From Spirochaetaceae bacterium (GTDB taxonomy: Bacteria > Spirochaetota > Spirochaetia > SZUA-6 > Bin103), in NCBI GenBank assembly GCA_028818385.1, contig JAPPNY010000266.1, forward strand, positions 1 to 33,196: a DNA stretch of 33,196 bases. The letters are read 5' to 3'. The translations under genes and the position numbers were made by a program. The notes beneath the pieces are model-generated. The model was not told the DNA's origin and searched no databases. It saw nothing but the letters and a program-made list of their open reading frames with translations. Positions 23,836-32,318 of the stretch are shown here, one piece after another; the first letter of the stretch is position 1, and the number at the start of each line of letters is the position of its first letter.

Positions 23836-24922
23836 TCGCCAGGCGCTCGATCAGATCCTCGTTCCACTCGATGCCGAGGCCGGGGCGGTCGGACATCACG
23901 ATGCGGCCGTCGCGGAACTCCGGCGGCGCGATCAGCTCGTCGGACAGCAGCGCCGGGCCCATCTCCACGATCAGTCCGTTGGTGACCGCCGCGACCGCGA
24001 CCGCGCCCAGATGGGCGTCCCCGTGCGGCGCCATCGGCAGGTGGTGCGCTCCGGCGTAGGCGGCGATCTTCACCCACTCGGTGAGCCCGCCGCAGACGTT
24101 GGGATCGGCCTGGATGTAGTGCGCGGCGCGCGCGTCGATCAGGTCGCGGAAGCCCCAGCGGGTGAACTCGTTCTCGCCGCTGGCGATCGGAATCGGCTGC
24201 GCGCGGGCCAGCGCCGCGCTGCCCTGCACGTCGTCCGCGTGCACGGGCTCCTCGAACCAGTAGGGGTCGTGGCGCTCGACCAGGAGCGCGAAGCGCAACG
24301 CGGTGGCGAAGTCCCAGGCGTTGTTCGCGTCGATCATGAGATCGACGTCCGGGCCGATCGCGTCGCGCACGGCGCGCACCCGCTCCGCGTCCTCGCGCAG
24401 CGTCACCCCCGCCCAGCCGATCTTCATCTTCACCGCGCGGAAGCCCAGCTCGACCGCGTGCGCGGCCTCGGCAGCCAGCTCGGCCAACCCCTTGCCTTCC
24501 TGGTAGTAGCCGCCGGCCGCGTATGCGGGAAGCTCTCGCTGCGCGCCGCCGAGCAGCTTCCACGCTGGCTGGCCGGTCACCTTGCCGCGCAGGTCCCAGA
24601 GGGCGTTGTCGATCGCCGACATCGCGCGGATGTGCTCGCCCTTGGCGACCGGCTTGCGCCAGTTCCCCTGGTACATGCGCTGCCAGAGCGCATCGGCCGC
24701 CAGCGGATCCTGGCCGACCACGACCGCGGCCAGATGCTCGATCAGCGCTCTGTTCGGCCCCGGCCCGGGCGCCATGCCCACCGCTCCCTCGTCGGTGGTG
24801 ACGGTGAGCCGCGAGAATCCCTTGCGCCGCGGCCGCGGCGGATAGCCGATGATCCCGTTCCAGAGGCCGGGCTCAGGATCGCCGTAGGAGAACGCGGTGA
24901 GCGTGACGTCGCTGATCTTCAT
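23825..24922 (-). CDS. Mandelate racemase/muconate lactonizing enzyme family dehydratase
   Basis: A 365-residue enolase-superfamily enzyme of the mandelate racemase subgroup. All catalytic elements are visible: KMK at 165-167, metal ligands Asp198 (IDANNAW), Glu225 (FEEPV) and Glu250 (SGENEF), and the Asp273/His300 dyad (QADPNV and APHGDAHLG). It abstracts the alpha-proton of a carboxylate, most often dehydrating a sugar acid, in a magnesium-dependent reaction. The substrate cannot be named. It leads the minus-strand operon, and several palindromes lie in front of its ATG. Confidence 0.93.
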   Translation of the reverse strand: MKISDVTLTAFSYGDPEPGLWNGIIGYPPRPRRKGFSRLTVTTDEGAVGMAPGPGPNRALIEHLAAVVVGQDPLAADALWQRMYQGNWRKPVAKGEHIRAMSAIDNALWDLRGKVTGQPAWKLLGGAQRELPAYAAGGYYQEGKGLAELAAEAAHAVELGFRAVKMKIGWAGVTLREDAERVRAVRDAIGPDVDLMIDANNAWDFATALRFALLVERHDPYWFEEPVHADDVQGSAALARAQPIPIASGENEFTRWGFRDLIDARAAHYIQADPNVCGGLTEWVKIAAYAGAHHLPMAPHGDAHLGAVAVAAVTNGLIVEMGPALLSDELIAPPEFRDGRIVMSDRPGLGIEWNEDLIERLASGD

Positions 24923-24934
24923 GCCGCCACTCTA

Positions 24935-24982
24935 CCGGCACGCGCCGGCGGACGGTAACCGTCACCCGACGCACGCTGCGTC
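24935..24982 (-). promoter_or_regulatory. Palindrome cluster upstream of the enolase operon
   Basis: Three inverted repeats lie in 48 bases: CCGGC-acgc-GCCGG (24935-24948), GACGGT-A-ACCGTC (24951-24963) and GACGCA-CGC-TGCGTC (24968-24982). The nearest is 13 bases from the start of the enolase gene. They could be operators for a sugar-acid responsive repressor of the five-gene operon. Some may be chance in G+C-rich DNA. Confidence 0.4.
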
Positions 24983-25030
24983 AGGTCGGCCTTCCGGGCC
25001 TCGGTCTTGCCGGATGCGGACAACCCACGC

Positions 25031-25059
25031 ATATTCTCCTCATATTACGCGGAGAATAT
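25031..25059 (+). promoter_or_regulatory. Hairpin/operator holding the ribosome binding site of the second Fic gene
   Basis: ATATTCTCC (25031-25039) and GGAGAATAT (25051-25059) form a perfect 9-base inverted repeat around an 11-base loop. The GGAG at 25051-25054 is the ribosome binding site of the TTG at 25062. If the transcript covers both arms, the site is buried. Alternatively it is a DNA operator for the Fic protein's C-terminal winged helix. Confidence 0.55.
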
Positions 25060-25061
25060 CG

Positions 25062-26182
25062 TTGTATCTCTGGGAGCGGGCCGACTGGCCGGCGTTTCGC
25101 TGGGACGCCGATGCGCTGCTGACGGCACTCGCCGACGCCAGGAGCCGTCAGGGCCGGTTGCTGGGCACCATGAGCCAACTCGGCTTCGACCTCCAGGTCG
25201 AATCGGAACTGCACGCGACGATCGAGGACGTCGTGAAGACTTCGGAGATCGAGGGGCAGACGCTGGACACTGGCAGCGTGCGGTCATCCGTCGCTCGGCG
25301 TCTCGGCGTGTCGGTGGGTGGTGTGTCGGTCTCCGATCGAACCGCTGACGGGGTGGTCGAAATGGTGCTCGACGCCACCCAGCATCACGACCGGCCGCTG
25401 AGCCCGGAGCGCTTGGGGGGATGGCATGCGGCGCTGTTTCCGACCGGCTACTCCGGTGTCCGCAAGATCACGATCGCCGATTGGCGAACCGATCGGGACG
25501 GGCCGATGCGCGTGGTTTCCGGCCCCATGGGCCGCCAGCGCGTCCACTATGAAGCGCCTCCGGCCGACCGCGTTGCGGTCGAGATGGATCGGTTTCTCTC
25601 CTGGTTCAACGGCCGGCCGCTGATCGACGGCCTGCTGCACAGCGCCATCGCGCACCTTTGGTTCGTCACCGTCCATCCGTTCGATGATGGGAACGGCCGC
25701 ATCGCCCGCGCTGATCGCTGATCTGGCTTTGGCGCAGATGGGGAACGGGCCAGCGATTCTACAGCGTATCGGCGCAGATCCGGCGGGAGCGATCGCGCTA
25801 CTACCAGACGCTTGAGACGACGCAGCGCGGGACGCTGGACATCACCGAGTGGTTGGCGTGGTTCCTCGCCTGCTTCGCCCGTGCGATCGACGAGGCCGAG
25901 ACCGAGCACGGCGCCGTCCTCGCCAAGGCGGCGTTCTGGCGGCGCTTTGCGCACGAGCCGTTCTCTGCGCGGCAGAGGGCCGTGCTCAACCGGGTTCTGC
26001 ATCGTTTCGCCGGCAAGCTGACGGCGAAGAAGTGGGCGGCGCTGGGGAAGTGCTCCGTCGCCACGGCGCAGCGCGACATCAACGATCTGGTGGCACGACG
26101 CCTCCTGATCCGCAATCCGGGTGGCAGCAAGCGCACCAGCTACCGGATCGCCGACGTTCAAGACCGCCGGTCGGATAGCTGA
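25062..26182 (+). pseudogene. DUF4172-type Fic gene broken by two +1 shifts
   Basis: Three frames together encode one Fic protein. Part one starts at TTG 25062 (MYLWERADWPAFRWDADALL, the DUF4172 opening), carries the autoinhibitory TSEIEG (60-65) and the Fic motif HPFDDGNGRIAR (205-216), and stops at 25721. An extra base near 25713 moves to the frame reading IADLALAQM. A second extra base in the GGGG at 25740-25743 moves to a third frame reading GTGQRFYSVSAQIRRERSRY and on to a winged helix-like tail ending at 26182. Each inserted base restores exactly the family's expected sequence when removed. The gene is therefore either a young pseudogene or carries two sequencing errors. The catalytic motif survives in the first fragment, which lacks the C-terminal third. 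Confidence 0.85.
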
Positions 26183-26293
26183 TCGGTTTCCGCCCTCAAC
26201 TCGTCTTCTTCTGCGGCTTGCCCAAGGTGCGGCAGGCAGCCGGTCAAGGAGTTCTCGTGGAGGGAGTGCCGCCGCTCGCTCGAGGAGCTGCGG

Positions 26294-29200
26294 TCACTGT
26301 ACGATCCGTTTCCTCATCTCCGCTTCGGAATCCCCCGATGTACCTTCACGCTCATATGTGTCCGCGATGCGCCCCAACATCTGGCTCACCCATGGGTAGT
26401 CGAAGGCCAGGCGTTGCGCCCGGCGCCGGTAGGTCGTCGAGAGATCACGTTCCTGTTCGCCCCCTTCCTCCATGCCGCGCCAGTGAGGACCTCGGGAGTT
26501 GTAGACTTCTGCCTGAAACCCCCGCTCGACGTGCGACGAAGCGATGCGCTCCATGACTTCACAAACCGGGCCACATGGCCGTCGGTCTTGGTCGTCTGCC
26601 GGTGCGTGGGCCATGAGTTCGCCGATATGGAGGTCGCCGACGGTCGCCCGGCTGTCTTCGGAGCACAGCCGGCGCACCTCCGTGCACCACCGATACAGCA
26701 CATCGGTGTCCACGGTTCCGTCGGCTGCGGTTCCCGGGATTCGCCGCAAGCGCTTCAGCAGTGCGTCGGCGTTTTGGGCTGCGGCGGATTCTTGCTCGGA
26801 GTCCTCGAAGCGCATGTCGGGAGGATCCGACCGACCGTCGTCGCGTCGGTACACCAGGGCGATCGTCTGTGCGAAGAGGCTTGGAGAGTCGACGATGGCG
26901 CGTTCGAGATTGGGAATGCCGTGTCCTTTGCCGTCGAAGCTGTTGTCAAGTGCGTGGATATGGAGGAGCTCCAACCGTGCCATCTCGTGGCGTGTAACGC
27001 CGGCACGATGATCGAGTGCATCCAGCGCGTCCGACAGGTCGGCAGGACGGATGTCGTAACGGTCTGCCTCGGACTCACCGCGCACGGTGGCCAAATCCGT
27101 GAGCAGACGTCTCAGAAGCGTCGTCTCAAGCCTTTCGCCCGCGCCGTCAACCCAAAGCACGCAGTTGAAGGCAGCTTTTGGCCGTTCAGCGCGCAGCAGG
27201 CGGTCGACCATCTCTGAGAGCTCGTCTTCCGTGAGCAGCAAGCTGGGCGTGGGAAGGCCGATGGGTACATCGTTCCAGTACCGCTTGCGTACCTGCGACG
27301 GCTGTCGATCGAGCAGCCGCCACGTTGCAGCACCAAGTGGGGAGCACCGAAACACACGTACGATCTGTTCCGCGGTAGCGTCGCCGACAACGGCCGACAG
27401 GACGCGGGCGCGCTCGGACTCCTGGAGCCCGGCGAGGTACCCCTGCATGAATCCATCGATCTTGGGAAACGGTACGCGATCGGATGACACGCACGCGCCG
27501 AGGATCTCGACTTCCCTGCCCCTGGTGCGGCGGGCCGTACAGACCCCGATCCTATCCCCAGCGTCGCCATCGATCAGTAGTCTTTCCATGCCATTCCAAC
27601 CCTGATCTCTCCATATCTCCGCGACCGCGTTCGTGCGGCGTCGGCTTGCTCGCTCCTCGGTCTGTGACCGGTCGCAGTCGTCATTCCCGTCATCGTCGGT
27701 CGCGTCGTCCAGGCCTTCGACCCAGGCGTCGGAGAACATCCACGCATGGCGGATGACCGGATCGCGCGGGGTCAGCTTGGAACACGCGTTGCGTGCGCGC
27801 GTGCGGTCCGCATCCGTCATGTTTTCGCGTAACGAGCGCCAGCGCCATCCCCGTGCAGAGAGCAACCGGTTGATCCGAGTTCGCAGCTCAGCCTTGGCTC
27901 TCTCGTCCGTTTCGGATCGCGCGTAGGAGTCGATCGCGTCCCACAAACGGGTCCGATCCTGGCCGGAAGGCCAGAGTCCGTGACGCTCGACCAGATCGCC
28001 CAGCGAGCTGTGGTCATGCTGCGGCCACGTCAGCGCAAGCTCCAGGGCGCCCTGCCTGAATGCGTCCTCCTCGTCCCCTGGCACCCCGTTGCCGAAGCCG
28101 GTGGCATAATCGCGCCACCGCGGCCGGGGCCCTGGGCTCGCTGGCGAGTCGGATTCGATTTGCCGCATACAGATGCTCCAGCCGATGTCGGGGAACGTGC
28201 GGACCAACGTGAGAAGTCCCTGTATGCGGTCACTCAGCGGTGCGGAGGTCTGCGGTAGCCACGACCGATAGATCCTCGTCAGGCTGGCGAACGGCGTTTC
28301 GCCGAAATTGTCGTCGATGTTCGTGCGGGCAAGCTGTGCGAGGATCCGACTGACACGAGGGAAGTGGTCTGGACTCCATGCCAGACACTCCAGCGCCCGG
28401 AGAAGACCGATGCGCCGGGGCCGGGGAGATCCGAGCCAATACACGCCTTCCGATGGCTTCATCAGCTCTTGGAGAACCGGTTCCGGTCGACTGAGGTCGT
28501 CCTCCAGCAGGGACAGGAACCGCTTCGGCGCTGCTTCGGCGTACCAGGACAGGTCATGGTGATGCGACAGCATCTTGTCGAGTGTCAGCGGACTGAGCAG
28601 CTCGCCGATCAAGGAATCGACCTTGTCCTTCAAGTCGATGCCGAGGCGGCCCTGCAGGAGATTGTTGCCGTGGACCGAAAGCAGTACGAGGGTGTCGCAT
28701 AGGCCGGTCCGCAACTCGGCTGAGTGCGTGCGGACCTTGCCGTGCCGTGCCGCTCTCCAGCGCTCATCCTCCGGTAGATCCAGCGCCGGGTCCCCTTCGG
28801 AGAGCACGCGCCTCGCGCACTCGAGAAAGCCTGTAATGTCCTGACCGATCAGGTATCCGCTGATGGCGAACAGGGCATCCATCCTGGAAACGACCCCTCG
28901 ATACTCTCCGGCCGACCAGACCGGTGAGTCGTCGAGTTGACGCAGGCGCGCGAAGTGCCGTTCGACGTCCTCATATCTGTGGCCCGAAAGATTCGACAAG
29001 GCGTCGCAGTCGGCGTCCGATGCCGCGTGCCAAGCGCCGGCGAGAGCCATCGGCGCCAGCTTGCGAGCGACATCGGCGTCGCGCGCCCAATCGGGCGATT
29101 TGATTGCCTCGGTCCTTGAAAGTCTCCGCCTCAAGATCGTCGGTGAGCGGCCTGACTCTCGCCCCAGCCGATCGGCATTCTCATCTTCGATGCCCATGTC

Positions 29201-30424
29201 CGCAAGCGCCTGCCGAAACGCTTCAGCCCCCAGCGATTCGAGGACAATGCCAGTCTTGTCCTGAACGGAATTGCGCGATCGCACGACTATGCACGGAAAT
29301 CGATGACTGAGCGACGCAAGCTCCCGCTCGGTCTCCACGCTACGGACGATCGGAACAAGCGGAGTCGCTGACGACGCCAAGGCCTTTAGCGTGTCCGGCG
29401 AGTCGAAGAGCACGGCGCGGTCTCCGACGCTGGTGGGCACCTCGGGCCGTCGAAACAGGCAGGCCAGAAACGCAAGCGCTTCCTCCGTGGAGTCGCCTGC
29501 GACGTACAGTGGCCGATCACCGGGCTGTTTCAGCCACTCGTTGAAGCGACGTTGGTGAACCGCAATGGATGGCGCAAAGATCTCTTCGGTCATCGGCGGG
29601 TCGCTGGCGGCGCGCCATCGGTCCCAGAACCGGTCGAGCGTCTCGCACCCATGCCGAGGCTGTTCCAGTCGATCGGCCAGCCACACCTGTCCCGGAATCG
29701 ACTGTTCCAGCCACTGCTCCAGATCGCTGGCGTCGAACGCTCGTACGGCCTTCCAGTCGCCGGTCTTGTTCTTCTCGGCCTCCCATGCGTGCTTCTGTGG
29801 CCACGCGCGCGGCGTCACGAACACGAAGGTGCAACGTCGCCGTTCCGCCACCGGAACGGACAGACGCTTGGCGTAGTCCTCGTCGGCCTTGCTTCGCAAG
29901 TTGAGACCGACACCCAATTCCCAACCGGACGTGCCAAGCGGAATCCACGGCGTCGCTGCGTCCGCTTCGACTCGGCCGTCCCATCCGGGACGCTGGGCGT
30001 CGTCATGGCCGGGGAAGTCGACGCGGCTCAGACCTTCCCCCGTCGAGTGGATCAGCGTGCGGACAAGTACCGGCAGGAGATGGCGAGCGTCGATGGTATC
30101 GGCCCACGCTTCGATCTGACGCGCCTTGATGGTGAGGAACGGGGGCACGAAGCGGCCTACCGCTACGGCGCGATCAACTTGGCGTCGGCGTTGCTGGTTC
30201 GACGTGGCTTGACGTTGAAGAAGGTCCTTCGCGTCCGCGCCGAACGCTCTCTCCAGACGGGACGCCATCTCGTCCGAGAGAGATGCGTTCCCGTTCAGCA
30301 GGTTGGACAGAGCGGGCCGGCCGACCCCCAGTCTATTCGCGGCTTCGGTCACTGTCATGCCCGGCGGCAGGACCTCTCGCCTGATGTAGGCGCCGATGTC
30401 GGCGGGGGGCGATGATCGGCTCAT
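26294..30424 (-). CDS. Giant HigA/XRE helix-turn-helix protein with nuclease-like domain and long helical region
   Basis: An unbroken 1376-residue protein. Residues 22-62 are a HigA/XRE helix-turn-helix (MTVTEAANRLGVGRPALSNL, then NGNASLSDEM). Residues about 140-250 hold a compact alpha/beta domain with a PGWDGRVEA, TSGWELG, SKADEDYAKR pattern and FVFVTPRAWP and RAFDASDLEQWL strands. That looks like a restriction-endonuclease fold: Asp149, Glu169 and Lys179 are candidate acid and base residues, but the usual ExK spacing is not met. Residues 305-320 (PLYVAGDSTEEALAFL) resemble an NTPase strand-loop-helix lacking a Walker A lysine. The rest, about 900 residues, is helical and Arg/Leu/Asp-rich without known motifs. 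There is no signal peptide. The architecture suggests a self-regulated sensor-effector, possibly antiphage. Function is inferred, not shown. Confidence 0.8.
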   Translation of the reverse strand: MSRSSPPADIGAYIRREVLPPGMTVTEAANRLGVGRPALSNLLNGNASLSDEMASRLERAFGADAKDLLQRQATSNQQRRRQVDRAVAVGRFVPPFLTIKARQIEAWADTIDARHLLPVLVRTLIHSTGEGLSRVDFPGHDDAQRPGWDGRVEADAATPWIPLGTSGWELGVGLNLRSKADEDYAKRLSVPVAERRRCTFVFVTPRAWPQKHAWEAEKNKTGDWKAVRAFDASDLEQWLEQSIPGQVWLADRLEQPRHGCETLDRFWDRWRAASDPPMTEEIFAPSIAVHQRRFNEWLKQPGDRPLYVAGDSTEEALAFLACLFRRPEVPTSVGDRAVLFDSPDTLKALASSATPLVPIVRSVETERELASLSHRFPCIVVRSRNSVQDKTGIVLESLGAEAFRQALADMGIEDENADRLGRESGRSPTILRRRLSRTEAIKSPDWARDADVARKLAPMALAGAWHAASDADCDALSNLSGHRYEDVERHFARLRQLDDSPVWSAGEYRGVVSRMDALFAISGYLIGQDITGFLECARRVLSEGDPALDLPEDERWRAARHGKVRTHSAELRTGLCDTLVLLSVHGNNLLQGRLGIDLKDKVDSLIGELLSPLTLDKMLSHHHDLSWYAEAAPKRFLSLLEDDLSRPEPVLQELMKPSEGVYWLGSPRPRRIGLLRALECLAWSPDHFPRVSRILAQLARTNIDDNFGETPFASLTRIYRSWLPQTSAPLSDRIQGLLTLVRTFPDIGWSICMRQIESDSPASPGPRPRWRDYATGFGNGVPGDEEDAFRQGALELALTWPQHDHSSLGDLVERHGLWPSGQDRTRLWDAIDSYARSETDERAKAELRTRINRLLSARGWRWRSLRENMTDADRTRARNACSKLTPRDPVIRHAWMFSDAWVEGLDDATDDDGNDDCDRSQTEERASRRRTNAVAEIWRDQGWNGMERLLIDGDAGDRIGVCTARRTRGREVEILGACVSSDRVPFPKIDGFMQGYLAGLQESERARVLSAVVGDATAEQIVRVFRCSPLGAATWRLLDRQPSQVRKRYWNDVPIGLPTPSLLLTEDELSEMVDRLLRAERPKAAFNCVLWVDGAGERLETTLLRRLLTDLATVRGESEADRYDIRPADLSDALDALDHRAGVTRHEMARLELLHIHALDNSFDGKGHGIPNLERAIVDSPSLFAQTIALVYRRDDGRSDPPDMRFEDSEQESAAAQNADALLKRLRRIPGTAADGTVDTDVLYRWCTEVRRLCSEDSRATVGDLHIGELMAHAPADDQDRRPCGPVCEVMERIASSHVERGFQAEVYNSRGPHWRGMEEGGEQERDLSTTYRRRAQRLAFDYPWVSQMLGRIADTYEREGTSGDSEAEMRKRIVQ

Positions 30425-30430
30425 AGTAGG

Positions 30431-30459
30431 ATTGTACTGTGCAACGCTACACAGTACAA
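30431..30459 (-). promoter_or_regulatory. Promoter inside a palindromic operator for the giant HTH gene, likely leaderless
   Basis: TTGTACTGTG and CACAGTACAA (30432-30441 and 30450-30459) form a perfect 10-base inverted repeat around 8 bases. On the minus strand the outer arms read TTGTAC, 17 bases, TACAAT: a -35-like box and a good -10 box at the ideal spacing. Six bases after TACAAT comes the ATG (30424), with no Shine-Dalgarno, so the transcript should begin at or next to the start codon. The encoded helix-turn-helix would block its own promoter by binding here. Confidence 0.6.
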
Positions 30460-30585
30460 GTCATCTCATAAAGCCGTTGGTATCTCGGTTCACATATGAA
30501 AGAATAAGTATCTATCAGGTAATAACTTATGGAATAAAATCAGAATGATTTCGTTTCTTGGCTGACTGATTTCCGCTTCCTGTAA
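30460..30585. other. A/T-rich intergenic spacer
   Basis: A 126-base spacer between the giant gene's promoter and the stop codon of the AlbA_2 gene (both minus strand). It is much more A/T-rich than any other stretch in the window and contains a weak ATAAGT/ACTTAT inverted pair (30504-30530). I see no open frame or convincing terminator in it. The composition suggests foreign origin or a regulatory role. Confidence 0.5.
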
Positions 30586-32287
30586 TTAATGAGCGTCCTC
30601 TCTGGCTCTCGATTCTCCCGGCATCCACGCCGGCTGAGAGCGGGGACCCTGGTTGACGATCTTGCCGGAGCGTCGAAGATCCTGCAAGAGATTGGTAATC
30701 CTCGATCGTTTCTGGCTGTCCGTCAGCCGGTCTGGCAGCTTTGACATCAGAGCCTGATCGATCTCCTTGCGGTCGACCGGACCGTGCTCCCGCACGAGGG
30801 CAAGGACCAGATCCACGTAGTACCGCCTGTCGAAGCCGCGTTCCCGGATGTGGCGGCCGGCGTTGCCGGTCGCTCTGGCCACGGACCCAGCGACCGTCAG
30901 GTTCGGGTAACGGCCTTCGACCAAGCCGGAGATCTTCAGTCGGCGATGTCCTTGCCGGTCGATCCGCAGCCGCTTCTGCACCCGGTCGAGGAGCATCACC
31001 AGATCGAGGTCCAGGTCGAGGCCCTTCATCAGGAGCAGGGTGTAGTGCTCGTCGAGAATGCGTCCGTGGATGGTTACGTCCACTCCGTTCGTCACCGTCA
31101 GATCGTAGTCCGGCAAGGGAAACGAACGCCTCCTCTGCGTTTCGAACATGCGCTTGATGCCGCCGCCCTGAGTGTCGATCAGGTTCAACTCGACCATCGC
31201 GTCGGCCAGAAACGGGTTGCGATAGATGGCCTGCGGGGCGTCCTGACGGATGACCGTCTCGACGTCACCTGGCAGGAAGTCGCCGACGTTGGACATCAGA
31301 ACACGGTCGGGGAACTCGACCACGAGGATCCGCCCACGCAGCGCGTAGTCCTGGTGCGCGATGCAATTGTGTACGGCCTCACGGATCACCCATCGGTCGT
31401 ACTGCGTGATCTCCTGCGGGAACAGGGTTCCGTTCGGAAGAGCCCGCACGGTGAGGTTGCGCACGCGCTCCAGCAGACGGTCCCCGGCAAGAAGGAACGG
31501 CGGTCCCAGGTGCTCGCGGTCCCAGGTGCTCGTAGTCGAGCTCGCGATTGTGCTCGTCCTTGAGCACCCACGAGATCCTGGCGACCGTCGGCGCGAGCAG
31601 AACCGACGACTCCGGCCGTCCCAGTAACAGCAGCGCAGTGTTCGTCACCGCGCCCTGTTTCAACACCCGTGCTTTGTTGAGGAATGTCGCGTCGTCCCAG
31701 GCTGCGACGTCCTTCGCCTGCGTGGGGTGCTTGACCACGAATTGCTCGCGTGCCTTGTCCAGCGCCTCGGGATCGAGGTCATCCAGCGTCGCCTGTCTAC
31801 ACACCTCCGCCGACCAGTCGCTGACCCGCTTCCAGATTGCGCGTGCCTTCTCCGGATGCCTGCTGAGTTCGGTCTTGCTGGCGCCGACGCGAACGTAGGC
31901 CGTTTGGCGGAACGTGACAGGTTGATCCCTGGCTGGACCGACCTCGAACAGCACGACGCGGCCGTTCGGATGGTCGACCATGTGCACCTCGAAACCGCTG
32001 TTTGGCTGCAGGCTCGCTCCAAGCCACGGCAGCAGGTCCTGATTGCCTTTCGCCTTGGTCGTGTACGGATCGAAATCCGTGCCGACGACTTCGTGTGTCT
32101 CGTCGTCGATACCGAACACCAGGTAGCCGCTCGACCGGACGCCAAGGCATGCTGAATTCGCAAGCGCGGACAGGTACTGCCCGAGCTGCTCCGGTTCGTG
32201 GAAGCTGCGTTTGAACTCCAGCCACTCCGTCTCCGCCGGACAATCCCGCAGCCGGTCGATCAGAGCTACGTACCTGCTCCCGTTCAC
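30586..32287 (-). pseudogene. AlbA_2/Schlafen-type ATP-binding regulator interrupted by a 16-base duplication
   Basis: About 560 residues in two frames. The N-terminal part, from GTG 32287 (MNGSRYVALIDRL), has the AlbA_2 DNA-binding fold: TEWLEFKRSFHEPEQLGQYL, then SALANSACLGVRSSGYLVFG. It continues to RELDYEHLGP and then reads junk to 31379. The C-terminal part (WVIREAVHNCIAHQDYALRG, then an ATPase-like and a winged-helix segment ending SRAREDAH) continues in the other frame. The break is an exact 16-base tandem duplication at 31500-31531. Deleting one copy gives an uninterrupted HLGPPFLLAGDRLLERVRN. Such proteins are transcriptional regulators or defence proteins. The stop is 126 bases ahead of the giant gene's operator. 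Confidence 0.88.
31500..31531. repeat. 16-base tandem duplication
   Basis: GCGGTCCCAGGTGCTC occurs twice in tandem without mismatch (31500-31515 and 31516-31531). Because 16 is not a multiple of three, it shifts the AlbA_2 gene out of frame. It could collapse by slippage or recombination and so restore the gene. Confidence 0.95.
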
Positions 32288-32318
32288 AACAGCATGAGCA
32301 GCTTGGGTCCTGTGAGCC

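Noticed and set aside
23838..24950. Plus-strand 315-residue frame opposite the enolase gene
   Set aside because: Antisense shadow. The minus-strand enzyme has all catalytic residues of its family.
26414..29552. Several plus-strand open frames inside the giant HTH gene
   Set aside because: They are antisense to a continuous 1376-residue frame and show no domain or start signals.
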